From Catenaria anguillulae PL171 (taxonomy: Eukaryota; Blastocladiomycota; Blastocladiomycetes; Blastocladiales; Catenariaceae), in NCBI GenBank assembly GCA_002102555.1, contig MCFL01000019.1, positions 248,001 to 312,000 of the forward strand: a stretch of 64,000 nt of DNA. Direction: 5' to 3'. This document shows positions 1 to 11,120 of this stretch, piece after piece. The notes beneath the pieces are model-generated. The model did not search any database. It was not told where the DNA came from and saw only the letters and a list, made by a program, of their open reading frames with translations. How positions within the stretch are numbered: position 1 is the stretch's first letter; each line of letters opens with the position of its first letter. A program made the translations under genes and the position numbers.

Positions 1-1407
1 TGCCCCACAGGCTGTGTTGGTACAAACATCATTGACGAGGCATACGCTTGTCTGTGGCGTGGACCCGGCGCGCACGGGCGGGACGAGTGGAGCGGGGGTC
101 TTGGGCATTATGGGAAGCATGCTCGGATTGCATGGGATCATGCTGGTTGCGGCATGTGTGTACAGTTTCAAGGTATGCCTACGGTCCCCACGGAGTGAGT
201 CCGGCACAAGTTGATGTTCACGTTATGAGTTGCTTTTGCGCAGGTGCGAAAAGTAGCAACCGAGTACAACGAGTCCAGGTTCATTGCGCTCTCGTCATAC
301 AACATCTTTCTTGCTGTCGTCATTGTGTTTGCCATCGAGTACTCGGCCGTTTCCTTTCGAGTTTGTTGCCCTTTCTTTCCACTGTGTCCAACCCAATCCA
401 ATCCCTAGCCGACTCTCACTGTGTCCTTCAATTTTACCTGTAGGCCCAATACGCGATCCGCTCACTCGTCACGCTCTTTTCCATCTCTGGCGTCTATGCA
501 CTCATGGTCTTGCGCCCCGTTGCCGAATCCATCTTGACCACACGCCGGTCCGTGACTGGCGATGGAGCGCCCGTTTCGCCCAGTGTCATTCGCAATGCCA
601 TTATGAGCAACGTAGCCAAACAGCCAGAAAATGGACTCGTGTCGTTGAATTCATTCATGCCGAGCAACGGAACAGCACCGGCCACGGGTGGAGCAGGCGG
701 CAAGGAGCAGAGAGACGTCGGCAAATCGACCGTGGCGTGTGTACGGCTCTCTCTCGTTTCTTTTTTTCCCTCACAACTTGATCGGAATGGAAACAAGGCT
801 GATTGTCGCCCTTGGACTCTGCAGTCCATGAATGTCAGCACCGCATTTGCGATGCGTAAAGCTGGTCTGTTCCGGCGCTGGAGACCAGTGACGCTGTGTT
901 TGATTCACGGCGCCAAACGTGTCCTGCTCCTTGTCCAATACGATGACGAACTGGTCCGTCACTTCCATGAGAGTCTTTTTTTCTGCTTTTATTTTTGGTT
1001 CTTCATGCTGACCTGGGAGAAGGGAGAAAACACAGACTGGCACAACCTACTCAGCCAACGTGGCCGCGTCCCTCCTCACGCGCGGGGCGCCAAGCAACTC
1101 GTCACCTGCCTCTTCCTCGGATTCGCATGCGTGCCAGTTCCAGTTGTTCCTCAATACCCAATCGTATGTTGTGCAAGCATCGACCCATGCGCAGGCCGAG
1201 CAATGGGCCAGAGATATCAACTTGGCGTTTACGGGCGATGCGACCGTGTCCGGGTTACCGAGAATTGTGTCGGTGCGAGCAGTTTGGGCAAGCATGGGCC
1301 GGTCGGCGGCTGGGAGTACAAGTGAAAGAAAAAGTCGCGAAAGAGGCGAGAGCTCTGGAGGGCAACAGCAGCATAGAGCCGTCAAGGGAAAGGCTGGGTT
1401 GGAATAA
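1..1407 (+). CDS. Class C (GABA-B/mGlu-like) GPCR with C-terminal PH-like domain, 5'-truncated
   Basis: Only the 3' end lies in the window. Proposed exons are 2-172, 244-348, 444-740, 825-about 982 and about 1055-1407. The first three exons encode the last transmembrane helices: a Gly/Met/Leu-rich helix ending in ACVYSFK, a loop with VRKVATEYNESRF (the NE-x-[KR] loop typical of class C receptors), a helix SYNIFLAVVIVFAIEYSA, then a last helix around LVTLFSISGVYALMVLRP. The tail then has a PH-like module: GLFRRWRPVTLCLI strands in exon 4, and QFQLFLNTQSYVVQAS followed by the EQWARDI helix in exon 5. The same plan, 7TM plus PH-like tail, is seen in the receptors at 48304 and 57715. The donor near 982 is weak (gagagtcttt), so the exon 4/5 join is the least certain. 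The ligand domain, if present, lies left of the window. Confidence 0.75.
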
Positions 1408-1481
1408 TGTTGTCAATGTCCTTCTGTGCCTCTTTTCTTCTGGTATCTGCACACTTCAGCTATTCATGTGAATAAACAAGG

Positions 1482-3788
1482 CTAAACATGAACCCATCCA
1501 ACCTTTGCCGGATACACAACATTCCCGCTCGTCTTCCTAACCAAGACCCAGCCAGCCCGCTTGCCCACCACGTCGCTCAACTTGACCACGGCCATGACCC
1601 TGGTCCTTCCCTCGCTCAACGCGAACCTCCCCGTGGTCACATACCCAACGACGTCGCGAAGCTCACCCGTTTGATCCACGTATGCGCCCGCATTCACCTC
1701 GGCAGCCTCGTCCCACGCCTCTTGCGTAACAATCCGCATCCACTTTGCACGCTGCACATCGGGCATGGCGTATACAATCGCGTGCTCGCCCGCAGCCCCA
1801 CGACCGGGCAACGTCAGCGACACGTGCACCAAGGCCTCATTGAAATCCCCCTCAATCATCTCCCGCACGCGCGCCACATTGTCCCTGACCTCGCCCACTT
1901 GCGCGGCCATGGCACCCGACACGAGCCACGCGCGCTTTCCCCACTGTGGCATAAACGGGGCATCCACCATCAGCTTTTCATAATTCACACGTTTCCCACT
2001 TGGCCTGCTCATCCACTTTTGCTTTTGCTCGTCTGCCTCGTGACTCACCACGCCAATGTACCCCGAGGTCGTCGGATAATCCCAGGGGAAGTACGCGCGG
2101 CCGGCCTCGTGCGCGAGCGACCTCATGCACGCCAGGCCTGCGGGCCGCGCGCCCGCCCACACGAGCGTGCGCCACACGGGCAGCGACCATCCGCGTGGCA
2201 GCACGAGATCCAAGGCCCCGTCGCCTGTGGCCGAGGCAATCAGCAGTAAGGGAATGGTCGAGTCACGATCGGGGTTGGGCTGCAGGCGTGTCCCCGGAAC
2301 AAGCTGCGCGTGCTTGCGCGCATGCAGCTCGTGGTCGCGCACCTTGCCTTGACGTGCGTGCAAGCGTGACGTCGCGTTCCAAAGCGTGGATTCCGGCGCG
2401 GTGGCAGTCGCTGACGCCATGTGGAGCAGCGTCGCGTGTGCACCTTGTTGCTGGTCGCTCGTGCGGGTATATGTTGGGCGGGCGGGCGGATAACTCAGCC
2501 TTGGGTCCCAAATGTCCACGGCCAGCACCCCACCCTTGGGCAACGTGCTCGGGTCCGTGAGTCCTGCGAGCGACCGCCACTGAGCTTGTTGGTCGGCGCT
2601 GGTCGTGGGCGCGAGCTTGAGTGTCGAGTGCACCAGGCCAAACGATTTGGGGCCCACGAGTGTCAGCTTGCATAGGTCGGTGAGTTGGGTCACGTTGACG
2701 GTTGTGATGCCGCGAGTGTCCATGATGTGCGCGAGTGAGGCGAGCAAGCGTTCGTCAATGAGCGGATGCGTCCACAGCCACAGTGTGCGAGTTGGCTGGT
2801 GGTTGTCCGTGTCCATGGCCGACGACGACGAGGCCGTGTTCGCGAGCGGTTGCCAGAGCGCAGTGGCGGGGCCTAGCAGTTGCGCGCGCGTGCTGCTACC
2901 GCCGAAGGTGTCGGTCGCCGCACATGCAACGTCAAACACTTCAACGGATACACTGCGTTTCCCGGCCATGTACCTTGCCGCACCCACCCGAGGCCCCGCC
3001 GGATCAATGACAGCCTGCACCAACTGTGCAACATGTTCCTGCGGCCCGGAAAACTCGTACACGCTCTGGTACGACGCATCGTGCACCACGCTCGCATACT
3101 TTGCGGCGCGATACATGGACCGCGCGCCCTTTTGCGTGGGTCGCAAGGCCACCTTGAACCCCCACATGGCACGCATATGAAAGCGTTTGGCCATCCACAA
3201 GTGCGTCTCGAGCCACGTGCCATTGCGCACTTGCCGAGACAAGTAATCGGACCGGGGCTTGCGGCGGAGCGCCTTTGGCTTGCGCTTCTTTGGCGTCACG
3301 GGATCGTTTTCGAGCTCGCGCATGGCCCGTTCGCGCAGCCGCCGGGGCACCTTGCGCGGGTTGTGCGAGGCAGCACGCCGGCGCAGGTACCGCGGGGTCT
3401 TTTGAAAGGCGCGCGACTTGGACAGGTCCAGGGTACGCTTGAGCGTGGCTTGGAGGGCTACGAGCTCAAAGGCGCGGGACTGGGCAAAGCGAGGCGGGTG
3501 GATGGTGCGCAGGATGTTTGGCGGGTGCACATCCCTTGGGGTACTGGCAGAGGAGCCAGAGGAGGAGGGCAAGGTGAAGGTGGGCGTCTGCTGAGCGAGC
3601 TTGCGCTGCTTGTTGCGGTTGTGGAGAGTGTCCCTGTCCTTGGAGTTGGAGTTGGAGTGGGACCCATCAGCAAGAGTAGACCCAGGCCCGGACCCAGAAT
3701 CAGGCGCGGGCCGCTTCTTCGGGTTCCTGGCGCTCTTGCTGTCGGCCGATGCTGGAGCAGAAGATGAAGATGACGATGATGGATCCAT
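1482..3788 (-). CDS. POP1: Ribonuclease P/MRP protein subunit POP1
   Basis: Single-exon gene of 768 residues with its ATG at 3788. After a Ser-rich, basic N-terminus of about 90 residues, the Pop1 N-terminal region is clear: FQKTPRYLRRRAASHNPRKV followed by PRRLRER, then a Lys/Arg block and TWLETHLWMAKRFHMRAMWG, which is diagnostic of the family. The POPLD domain follows in the C-terminal half (LVLPRGWSLPVWRTLVWAGARP and GRAYFPWDYPTTSGY). Pop1 is the large scaffold protein of RNase P and RNase MRP, needed for tRNA 5' maturation and rRNA processing in the nucleus and nucleolus. The stop codon lies 75 bases from the stop of the convergent receptor gene. The start faces the uL16m gene across about 205 bases, a likely shared promoter region. 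Confidence 0.93.
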   Translation of the reverse strand: MDPSSSSSSSAPASADSKSARNPKKRPAPDSGSGPGSTLADGSHSNSNSKDRDTLHNRNKQRKLAQQTPTFTLPSSSGSSASTPRDVHPPNILRTIHPPRFAQSRAFELVALQATLKRTLDLSKSRAFQKTPRYLRRRAASHNPRKVPRRLRERAMRELENDPVTPKKRKPKALRRKPRSDYLSRQVRNGTWLETHLWMAKRFHMRAMWGFKVALRPTQKGARSMYRAAKYASVVHDASYQSVYEFSGPQEHVAQLVQAVIDPAGPRVGAARYMAGKRSVSVEVFDVACAATDTFGGSSTRAQLLGPATALWQPLANTASSSSAMDTDNHQPTRTLWLWTHPLIDERLLASLAHIMDTRGITTVNVTQLTDLCKLTLVGPKSFGLVHSTLKLAPTTSADQQAQWRSLAGLTDPSTLPKGGVLAVDIWDPRLSYPPARPTYTRTSDQQQGAHATLLHMASATATAPESTLWNATSRLHARQGKVRDHELHARKHAQLVPGTRLQPNPDRDSTIPLLLIASATGDGALDLVLPRGWSLPVWRTLVWAGARPAGLACMRSLAHEAGRAYFPWDYPTTSGYIGVVSHEADEQKQKWMSRPSGKRVNYEKLMVDAPFMPQWGKRAWLVSGAMAAQVGEVRDNVARVREMIEGDFNEALVHVSLTLPGRGAAGEHAIVYAMPDVQRAKWMRIVTQEAWDEAAEVNAGAYVDQTGELRDVVGYVTTGRFALSEGRTRVMAVVKLSDVVGKRAGWVLVRKTSGNVVYPAKVGWVHV

Positions 3789-3993
3789 CCTGGCTGTTTA
3801 TTTTATGTTAATACATGAGACTATGTATGTCATGTAGCAATTCATATTGGTGTTGGAACAGTGCTTCGATCGGATGCAACATGAAAAGATGGATCGGCGG
3901 CCCATCAGGTCCTTGAAGTAACACTTCTCAAACAGCTCATCGAGTAAGGTATTTAATAGTCATTGACCAATGGACAAGTAAAGTAAAATCACA
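3789..3993. promoter_or_regulatory. Bidirectional promoter region POP1 / mitochondrial uL16
   Basis: This 205-base gap separates two divergent start codons, so it must hold both core promoters. It is more AT-rich than the flanking coding DNA. It contains tattttatgttaata near 3798 and gtatttaatagtc near 3949, which could serve as AT-rich core elements for the left and right gene. No consensus TATAAA is evident. The call rests on gene arrangement. Confidence 0.5.
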
Positions 3994-4686
3994 ATGCTCT
4001 CGCTCGCCCGTGCATTCTCCCGCCTTCAAGTCTCCGCGGCCCCGACCGCCGGTCCGACTGCCGTCCCTTCCGCCCTTGTCGCGGCACCAAAGCCCCACAT
4101 CCAGCGCCGCTTTGCTGGTGAAATCGTCCACCCGCGCAAGACTCGCTTCCGCAAGGCTCACAAGGGCCGTGTCCCGCTGCCCATTGGCGGATCCATCTCG
4201 GGCACCACCCTGCAACACGGCGACTATGCCCTTGTTGTTCGCGAGGGCGGCCGGCTTTCTGCCGCCCAGCTCGAGGCCGCCCGCCGCATCATTCGCCGCA
4301 AGATCCGGCCTGTCAAGGGATGCGAAATGTGGCTGCGTGTGTTCCCCGACATTCCAGTCACCAGCAAGGGCAACGAGACCAGGATGGGTAAGGGCAAGGG
4401 AACACTCGAGTATTACATGTGCCGTGTGCCGATGAACAGGGTCGTCTTTGAGATTGGCGGTGGTGGATTGAGGTGGGAAGTGGCCAAGGATGCGTTGAGG
4501 CAAGCGGGCATGCGGTTGCCCGTGGCAACCACCATCGTCACCAAGCAGATGCAGGAGCGGGAAAAGAGGGAGGCCACGTTGGCGGCAGCAGCTGCTGTAT
4601 CAAGCGCAAGTGCTGTGTCACAAGAGGTTGTGGCGGAAGCAACTGCGGCCGTCCCAAAGGCCGCCCAGCAGCCCTTGTCATCGTGA
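3994..4686 (+). CDS. MRPL16: Mitochondrial large-subunit ribosomal protein uL16m (MRPL16)
   Basis: Intronless, 230 residues. The first ~35 residues are rich in Ala, Ser and Arg, with few acidic residues (MLSLARAFSRLQVSA...), as expected of a mitochondrial targeting sequence. The L16/L10e core follows from about residue 37: PRKTRFRKAHKGRVP, then the FGxYG-like segment replaced by LQHGDYALVV, LEAARRIIRRKIRPVKG, MWLRVFPDIPVTSKG, and the signature ETRMGKGKGTLEYY followed by VVFEIGG and ALRQAGMRLPVATTIV. Bacterial L16 is about 136 residues, so the extra length is the leader and an Ala/Val-rich tail of about 50 residues. It binds 23S-like rRNA near the peptidyl-transferase centre of the mitoribosome. 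Confidence 0.94.
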   Translation: MLSLARAFSRLQVSAAPTAGPTAVPSALVAAPKPHIQRRFAGEIVHPRKTRFRKAHKGRVPLPIGGSISGTTLQHGDYALVVREGGRLSAAQLEAARRIIRRKIRPVKGCEMWLRVFPDIPVTSKGNETRMGKGKGTLEYYMCRVPMNRVVFEIGGGGLRWEVAKDALRQAGMRLPVATTIVTKQMQEREKREATLAAAAAVSSASAVSQEVVAEATAAVPKAAQQPLSS

Positions 4687-5429
4687 ATCGCAATGCAGCG
4701 AGCTGGTGTCAAGTCGTTTCGTTTGATCATTTCGTCTTGACCTACTCTCATACACACACATGCCCCCTAGGTTCCCTTGTATACTGTTCAATCAAAGATG
4801 GCTACCATTCAATGACGGCGCCGACGAATTCACATGCAACGAGAACTCCATCTGCTGCAATATGAGTCCATGTGGCCTGATGATGGAAGTTGAATCGACA
4901 GCCCAACGCAGCCAACTCTCAACAACAGAAAATTGAACAGAAAATTATAACTCCTCTATCGATACTTATTAAGCCAGCATCACGAACCAGCAACAGCAAC
5001 CCCGTGCATTTCGCCTCACCATGTCCGTCCCTCACGCTGCCGCATTCAGCCTGTCATTCCCGGCTTCCGACCCCAAGATTCACGCCGGCCGTGGTCGTGG
5101 CCTTCTTGATCAAATCGATGCCTAGAACAATTTTTTCCGTGCCGCCACCAACAGCAACTCGTTTACGATCACTGGAACCAAGCTCCCCACTGCCTTTGAC
5201 TCGCCGGGACGCCAACGGCGCCCCTCACCCTTGGCGACTGGCACCAGCTGTTGAACCCGCCTCTTCTGTCCACTTGATCAAGCCAAGACAAACTGAATCG
5301 CAACCCATTCACTTTCCTCAACACTCAAACGTACTCTCCATGTATGAACTATTGTTCCCACCAAATCCACCACGCGCTGCCCACATGAGCATTTAACCCG
5401 TCCACATCCACCCTCTTCGCGGTCCCACA
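4687..5429. other. Intergenic, no gene seen
   Basis: About 740 bases between uL16m and the frameshifted coiled-coil gene. The first part is 3' flank of uL16m. From about 4900 the sequence becomes C- and A-rich with CCA-rich tracts. I see no open frame with family features, no tRNA and no long repeat. Confidence 0.5.
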
Positions 5430-6948
5430 ATGCAGTCATCCGCCATGCCCCGCGTTGAATCCATCACAATCCGCATCAACGGCGTGGATACCGACCTCGC
5501 TGATTGCGACCACATCCTCTTCAAGTTCAACAACAGAAGGTGATGGCGGCTTTCATCACGAGTCTGCATATGACCCTCCCGCTCAAGCTCGCAGAAGAAT
5601 CTGTCTCCCAATCAAGTGTCCAGCCCGGCTCCGTCCCCATCCTTGACGCCGATCCCCAATTTGGTAACCTCACAGTATCACATTGCCCCCGCCGCCGCGG
5701 AAGACGTACACAATTGCCCGAACGAGACCGCTACCTCTGCAGCGCCCAAGCGCTCGATAACGCCCATTGATCCCGTCCCCAAAGGGCTCGAGGGTCCCGC
5801 CGAATAAGGATGAGTATGCTGCCCAGGCGGCGTCGACTCTTTCGGCATATACGCTTTATGATCTCGTCACGCCTGCTGAGCTCCAGGGGGGGCCATCAAC
5901 CGGGCTCTCAACGGCGGCGGCCCTGCGTCCCTTCGTACTCGAAGCGACCGTAGCAACTGCCAATCTCCAACTCGCAAACCACTTCGAACAAGGTTTGGCG
6001 CCAATCATCGACACACTGACGCGATTGGAGGAAAGGATGCATGTGCACCACGCCGCGGTGCGTGCAGAGTTGACCACTATCAAGGAAACTTTGGGGACCG
6101 TCAGGGCAGATATATACGCATTGTCAAGGAGGATTTGAGGACCGTCAAGGCAGATGTACGCAGTGCCAAGCAGGATTCACGCAGCGCCAAGCAAGATTTG
6201 GCCACAGTCAAGGTCGATTTACGCAACGCCAAGCACGATTTGGGCAAGGTCAAGATCGATTTCTATGCCCTCAAGACCGATTTACTTGACCTGCGTGCTC
6301 AACTGACGTTGCTTGGTGCCCAAGTCAACACATTTGGTCATCGCGCATTCAACTTGGTCTCTGGCCAAGGATGGCAAGAACGCAAGGGGGTGTGTCGCCA
6401 GATGGCCGGTGAGGAGGTGCCGGCGGAATGGCTGTGCATGGTCCAGGTGTGTGCGGTTGGGTTTGGCGCCGAGAGTGCGGCGCAGCCGTGGTTTGCGGCG
6501 GACGTGTGGCAAGCGGCCAAGGATCGAGTTGCTGCCGGGGCTGCCGCGGGGCTGGGGCTGTCGAACGATGAGGCAGAGGAGGAATTTGGCGAGGCCTCGT
6601 TGCGGTCCGTGCGGCTCGACGTTGCCCGGATCGTGGTTCAGGTTCAGCGCGGGCGGACGGTGGATCGTCGGGCCGTGGATTGGGTTTTTGGATGGAGGGC
6701 GAATGGGACGCGGTTCCAGGTTGAGTCGACCGAGACGGAGACGGGCGAGCAGCTGGTGGCAAGGTTTGCCCAAGCGTTGGAGGACGGCCGGCATCTTGAG
6801 TATGTAAAAAGAACATTGATTGCTGAATTCATTGCATTGCGCCTACTTTTCTTTGTGTATTTGTTGTTTTTCACTGAAAATAACGTCCTTCCTTAGCCAC
6901 CCGCCGGCGCGGTTGCGGCCACGCGGCCGGAGTCGAGTCGCTGGTTGA
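5430..6948 (+). pseudogene. Frameshifted gene for a coiled-coil protein of unknown family
   Basis: An ATG at 5430 opens MQSSAMPRVESITIRINGVD..., which stops at about 5542 after FNNRR. Protein-like sequence continues in other frames: AAFITSLHMTLPLKLAEESV (about 5540-5650), SQYHIAPAAAEDVHNCPNET (to about 5806), then DEYAAQAASTLSAYTLYDLV through ERMHVHHAAVRAELTTIKET (5815-6138). After one more shift near 6125 the frame runs to 6799. That last part has about eight near-exact seven-residue repeats (DLRTVKA, DVRSAKQ, DSRSAKQ, DLATVKV...), an ideal coiled coil, then a folded-looking domain with the Trp-rich segments GWQERKG and AVDWVFGWRAN. A plausible last intron is 6799-6896 (gtatgt..ccttag), giving a stop at 6948. 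Four shifts in about 700 bases point to decay. Unrecognised small introns or sequence errors are alternatives. Confidence 0.5.
6120..6300 (+). repeat. In-frame 21-base tandem repeat encoding coiled-coil heptads
   Basis: Units built on gatttgaggaccgtcaaggc recur about eight times with substitutions but no indels. Each unit encodes exactly one heptad with Asp at its start and Lys near its end (D-L-x-x-V/A-K-x). The period of 21 bases preserves both frame and coiled-coil register. Confidence 0.75.
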
Positions 6949-8316
6949 GCCCGGACTTGCACGCGTGTGTACTCCGTGTGTGCGTGTGGCCCCAGACAGA
7001 TGTTCCCACTACATAGGGATGTAAACCGTGCACATGCCATGCACATGCCAAAACTTATGTCCGCTAAATCATTTTTACCCCCTAGCACCCTTGCCCAATC
7101 GCGCACACGTGGTCTCCATCTGTATTGGATTAAAATCGACAGATCTTGGCCCACCTGTCATCACAGCAACGCGCCTGTTTCTCGTTTTGACCCAACGCGG
7201 CAATGTTGTCTAGCGCCAAGGAGAAGCCTGGTGCTGCCAGCAACTCGAAGTTGCATACGTACGGGCGGACAAAAGTCATTTGGCTTGAATCGTTACTGCT
7301 CGGTCATCCATCGTTGTCTTTCGACGTCATTCTTGGACCGTGGCACCAAAGCCAGGGCCTTGTACTTTGTGTCGGCACCCCTGACGTTTCGCTCAGCGAT
7401 ATTTTCACCATCAAGTTGCCCTTCATCATGTACCCACCATACGTGCAACAGAGTATCTACTTATGGCAGCAATGCGGCTTTGGCCGCGATTTTTCATCAG
7501 TCAACTCCATGATGACTGCCCTTTCTTCTTCAGCGCCATCTTTCCTTCCGCCACTCCGAGTCGCAGTCGTAGAAAGAAAGAAAGTTGACCTGTGGCCTTC
7601 ACAGTGGCGGAGTGGCCTGATGGTCCGGATCCACTTCAATTTGCTTTGCATTTCATGGCTGTAGCTACACATCCACTTCAATCTATTAGCATCGATTCGA
7701 ATCCTTGGTTTCCACAATCTCTCGTGCTCCTCCGTTGCTGTGTCGTTGCCTTATTTCACGCAACCTTGGACCTTGCAGACACATTGTCTCGCACATCAAA
7801 CCTCGGTACTGCTTATTCACTAGCACGATCGCCATTACTTTGTTTGCTAAGCACACGTAAGTTGTTACATGGTATTTGGAAAATTGCACATCTTTCTCTA
7901 GGATTGCTACTCGTCATCCAGTCCGAGTCCTCTAGTTGACCACACATCGCTTGACTCGATGACTCCACTCTAGGCTAAATGACACTTTCACTTGCCGGAA
8001 GATAAGTACAACGTATGTTAAGCATTTTTCTGTCCATTCCTCTTGAAAAGCCATCACCCGGCCGAGGTGTGGGAGGAGAGGGGGAGGGGGGGGGGGAGTG
8101 GTGATCCAGGCACATGGCATCGCTACTGCCTTCCTGACCGACCTGACTGTCGCATTGCCTCTCACATTGCCCGTCAAACAGTTCGTTGTCTCATATTGTC
8201 TCGCGTCCTTATCCGCTGTGTTGTCTCTCTGGTCTATTGTCCCCGCGTGTTCCCAAGTCAGAGTTACGCCCTCGAGCACACGGCTGGCCAGCTCCTCCTC
8301 GACACCTCCTTCCTCC
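6949..8316. other. Intergenic, probable promoter and leader of the first Cys-rich paralogue
   Basis: About 1.37 kb with no gene I can support. A G-run (gggaggggggggggga) lies near 8085. Open frames here (for example 7203-7664 and 8098-8316) have no recognisable features. The open frame that reaches the paralogue start extends upstream to 8098, so a longer N-terminus cannot be excluded. Confidence 0.45.
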
Positions 8317-11120
8317 ATGTCTCACGATTTCGCAAGTACTTCCGCCTCGTACTCGCCGTTCCGTTCTCGGCCCAGTGTGCCGCCGGCAACCACAGCGGCA
8401 GTAAACATTGACGCGCATCTTGCAGCCCGTGCATCTGGTGGAGGATCGTCGGCGGCGTTGATTGGCCAATCGGGTGACGGGTCTGCCTGCACCTGCACTG
8501 GCAGCAACCCATCAGCATCGACGTCGACGACGCCGATGTGTGTACCAAGTCCCGGGCATCGATGCACCAGCTCGTTATCGTCACTCTATGCATGTTCGCC
8601 TTCATCAAGCGCAAACCCAACCTCGTCACCGTCGCTAGCACTCAGCGCCCGTTCTCGATTGCAATTGCCCCGCCCCACTGACACTCCAACCCAAGCTCTC
8701 GACACTGCAATTGCATCAACTGCAGTTCCGTCAACGACAGACACTTCTCGCTTGCCGTATTCGCAGCCGTATTTGGTTGGCACGCGCTTGGCGCCAACAA
8801 TTTTCCCGAACCAAGAGGCGCAAAAGCAGGCCCAGCGCCGCCATTCCGTCCATCACTTGCCTTTTCAGCACCAAGCTTACTCCCTGGCGCCGCCGTCAAG
8901 GTCACAGCTCGAGCGGCAAGTCACGCCAACGTCGATTGATTGGATTTTTGAGAAGCAGAAGCAGACTCACCAAAGTCAGCAAGGCCAGTGTCTCACAGAG
9001 CCGATTGCATCGCAAGTTCAACATCAGACTGCAGCCGGGTACGTTTGTGACAATCGTGGCACACTAGTGGCCTCGCGTGCATGTGCAAATCGAGTTCATG
9101 TACCCATTCTGCCGCCCATTGGCCATAGATTGACCGTTGCCTCGACGGGATACATCAGTCTCAACGCGAGTACTATCATGTCGCCACCACCACTTTTTGC
9201 TTGCCCACAGTCCTCAGTGTCGTCGTCGACATTGTCAACGGCATTAGCATTGGTTTCACCTGAGGCTGTGCACCAATTCACTGTCGACCCACCATCCTCG
9301 ACTGACATCAGTGGTCCGTCGCACATGCTCTTGGGCACGGCAGCTACCCATGCTGGTTCGTTTTCGCCATTAGTAGCCCATGCCGCTCGTTGAGACTCAC
9401 CGCACATCCTTGTCGCACAGAGGCACTGCTCAACTCGCTCGACGTCGCATCTTCCCCATCCCACCATGCAGATGCCAGTCCGCAACAACCACCACCAACC
9501 GACAACTCGTTTGATATTGACGCGCTGCTCGCTCAAGCCGCTGTAGACGCACATGTCAACCTAGCACACCGGTCTCGCCACCAGGACCAGCAACAGCACT
9601 CGCACTCACATGCGCTCATTCCTGTGACCGAGCCCCTCATGTTTGATCGCCTGTCGCCAATACCAGCCTCATTAAGCCGAAAGCGCAAACGATCAGCGGC
9701 TGCCGTCAACTCGAGCTTATGCTTATTGACATCGCCATCGTCCTTGCCACCCGACACGGCAGTACACTGGCACCCACCCTCCGGACCTGTTCCCCAGCTC
9801 CCATCGCCAATTACCAGCACGTTTGATCCGCTCGCGACCTTGTCGCATGTGATTTGTTCGCCACCACACACGGGAGCATCAGGATCCACGCACGCATTTC
9901 TGGTCCAGGGGCCCAGCAGCGCCGCCAGCCTGTTTGACAACAGGCCAGGCGACGCAGGCGTTCCCATCCCAGCGCTGTCCATGACCAACCCAAGTGCACC
10001 CGCCGCGGGCCAGATTAGCGAAACGGTGATTGGACGGCTGCGTGTCGGCCAGCGCCGCGACTACACCGTCTCGCGCACGCCTCGACTGCTTTTGGGCGCG
10101 CCAAGTCCGCCGCTGTGTGCGAGCGATGATGACAACGACAATCACCCGCTTGCCGCCGACATTGATGCACTCACAACAGCGGCGGGCCGCCGGCGGCCAT
10201 CGTTACCTGCGCGAGTTGAAGGGCGCACCTCGACGGCGAGGGCAAGCATGGACTCTGGGCATGTACCCGATCCTGACTTGGAACACGACGCGCGCGCCAT
10301 CTTGTCGCTGGGTCACGTCGCCAAGGTGCCTATGCGCGGATTTGCATTGCCCGACTCGGTGGTACACGGTGAACACGTTCGGTCTATGCCTGACTATGGC
10401 GCAGCAGCGCCGGAGGCCGAACCGCCAGTCCTTGAGATCAAGTTTGCGTGTGAGGTCGGTGGCATGGAGCCCGTCAAGCGTCGCAAGATGCGCAAGGGTA
10501 AGGGCGGGCGAAAGGTGCCGACCGCATCGGATGCGGCCACAGGTGACGCCGAGACCGAGTGCACTAGCGCCGACGAGGGGGATGGCGATGGCCGCCAGCA
10601 GGTGTTCCGGCGTCGTGGGTCAACGTCGTCCGAGTCGTCGGTCGACCACGTGGCACGCGCTGCGGCGGATGGCGACAACAAGTGTCCTGCGTGTGACTTG
10701 CCCGAGGGCACGCTCATGCGATCAAGCCCGTTGCTGTGCCAAGCATGCGTTGCCAAACGCAAGCGGGCAGTCGAGGCGGCAACAAGGGCCTTCTTGGACA
10801 AGCACAGGGGAAAGATGTCTGAGTGTATTGCGTGTCATGAAGTCAAGTCGGTGGTCCATGAGTGCGTCACTTTTCATCTTTTTACTTTCGCTGTTCGCGT
10901 CCTTTCAAGACGACACAATGGCTGACCTTCTCAATGTTCCCGAATATTTAGTTTCAGTCGCCTGGGCATGGAGTACCGGCGCATTTGCAAGCGTTGCGAT
11001 TACAAGGCGCAAAAGGAGCGCAAAAAGAAGCAGATGGCGGCCAAGGAGGCCGACGTCCTGGCACAAGTTCCAGACGCTGCTGCCGCAGCACAAGATACCC
11101 CCGAGGCGGACCCCGAGTAA
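8317..11120 (+). CDS. Cys-rich putative zinc-binding protein, tandem paralogue A
   Basis: Proposed exons are 8317-9038, 9128-9355, 9421-10861 and about 10920-11120. The protein is mostly disordered (Ser, Thr, Pro, Gln) with short conserved islands shared with paralogue B: RRHSVHHLPFQ, PTSIDWIFE, LLNSLDV, NSFDIDALLAQAA, RKRKR, and IGRLRVGQRRDYTVSR. The C-terminal region carries four CxxC pairs (CPAC, CQAC, CIAC, CKRC) spaced about 20-50 residues apart, ending in a basic KAQKERKKK tail. It is probably a nuclear zinc-binding protein. The last part (ECIACHEVKSVVHDFSRLG...CKRC) recalls Stc1-type or GATA-like ribbons, but I cannot assign a family. The final intron can end at either of two AG sites six bases apart, adding or dropping two residues (Phe-Ser). 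Confidence 0.7.
10473..11050 (+). repeat. 578-base block identical to 16174-16751 (copy A)
   Basis: From 10473 to 11050 this copy matches the block at a constant offset of +5701 with no mismatch that I can find, through coding sequence, the whole last intron and the start of the last exon. The first differences are at 10472 (c against t) and 11051 (c against t). Outside the block the paralogues diverge heavily. Confidence 0.9.

Noticed and set aside
2880-3767. Plus-strand open frame of 295 codons
   Set aside because: Exact antisense of the conserved POP1 N-terminal region; Arg/Gly/Pro-rich composition is a GC shadow.
7675-7715. tRNA-like T-loop sequence (gattcgaatcc)
   Set aside because: The flanking bases do not form a T-stem, and no matching A-box, anticodon or acceptor stem is seen.
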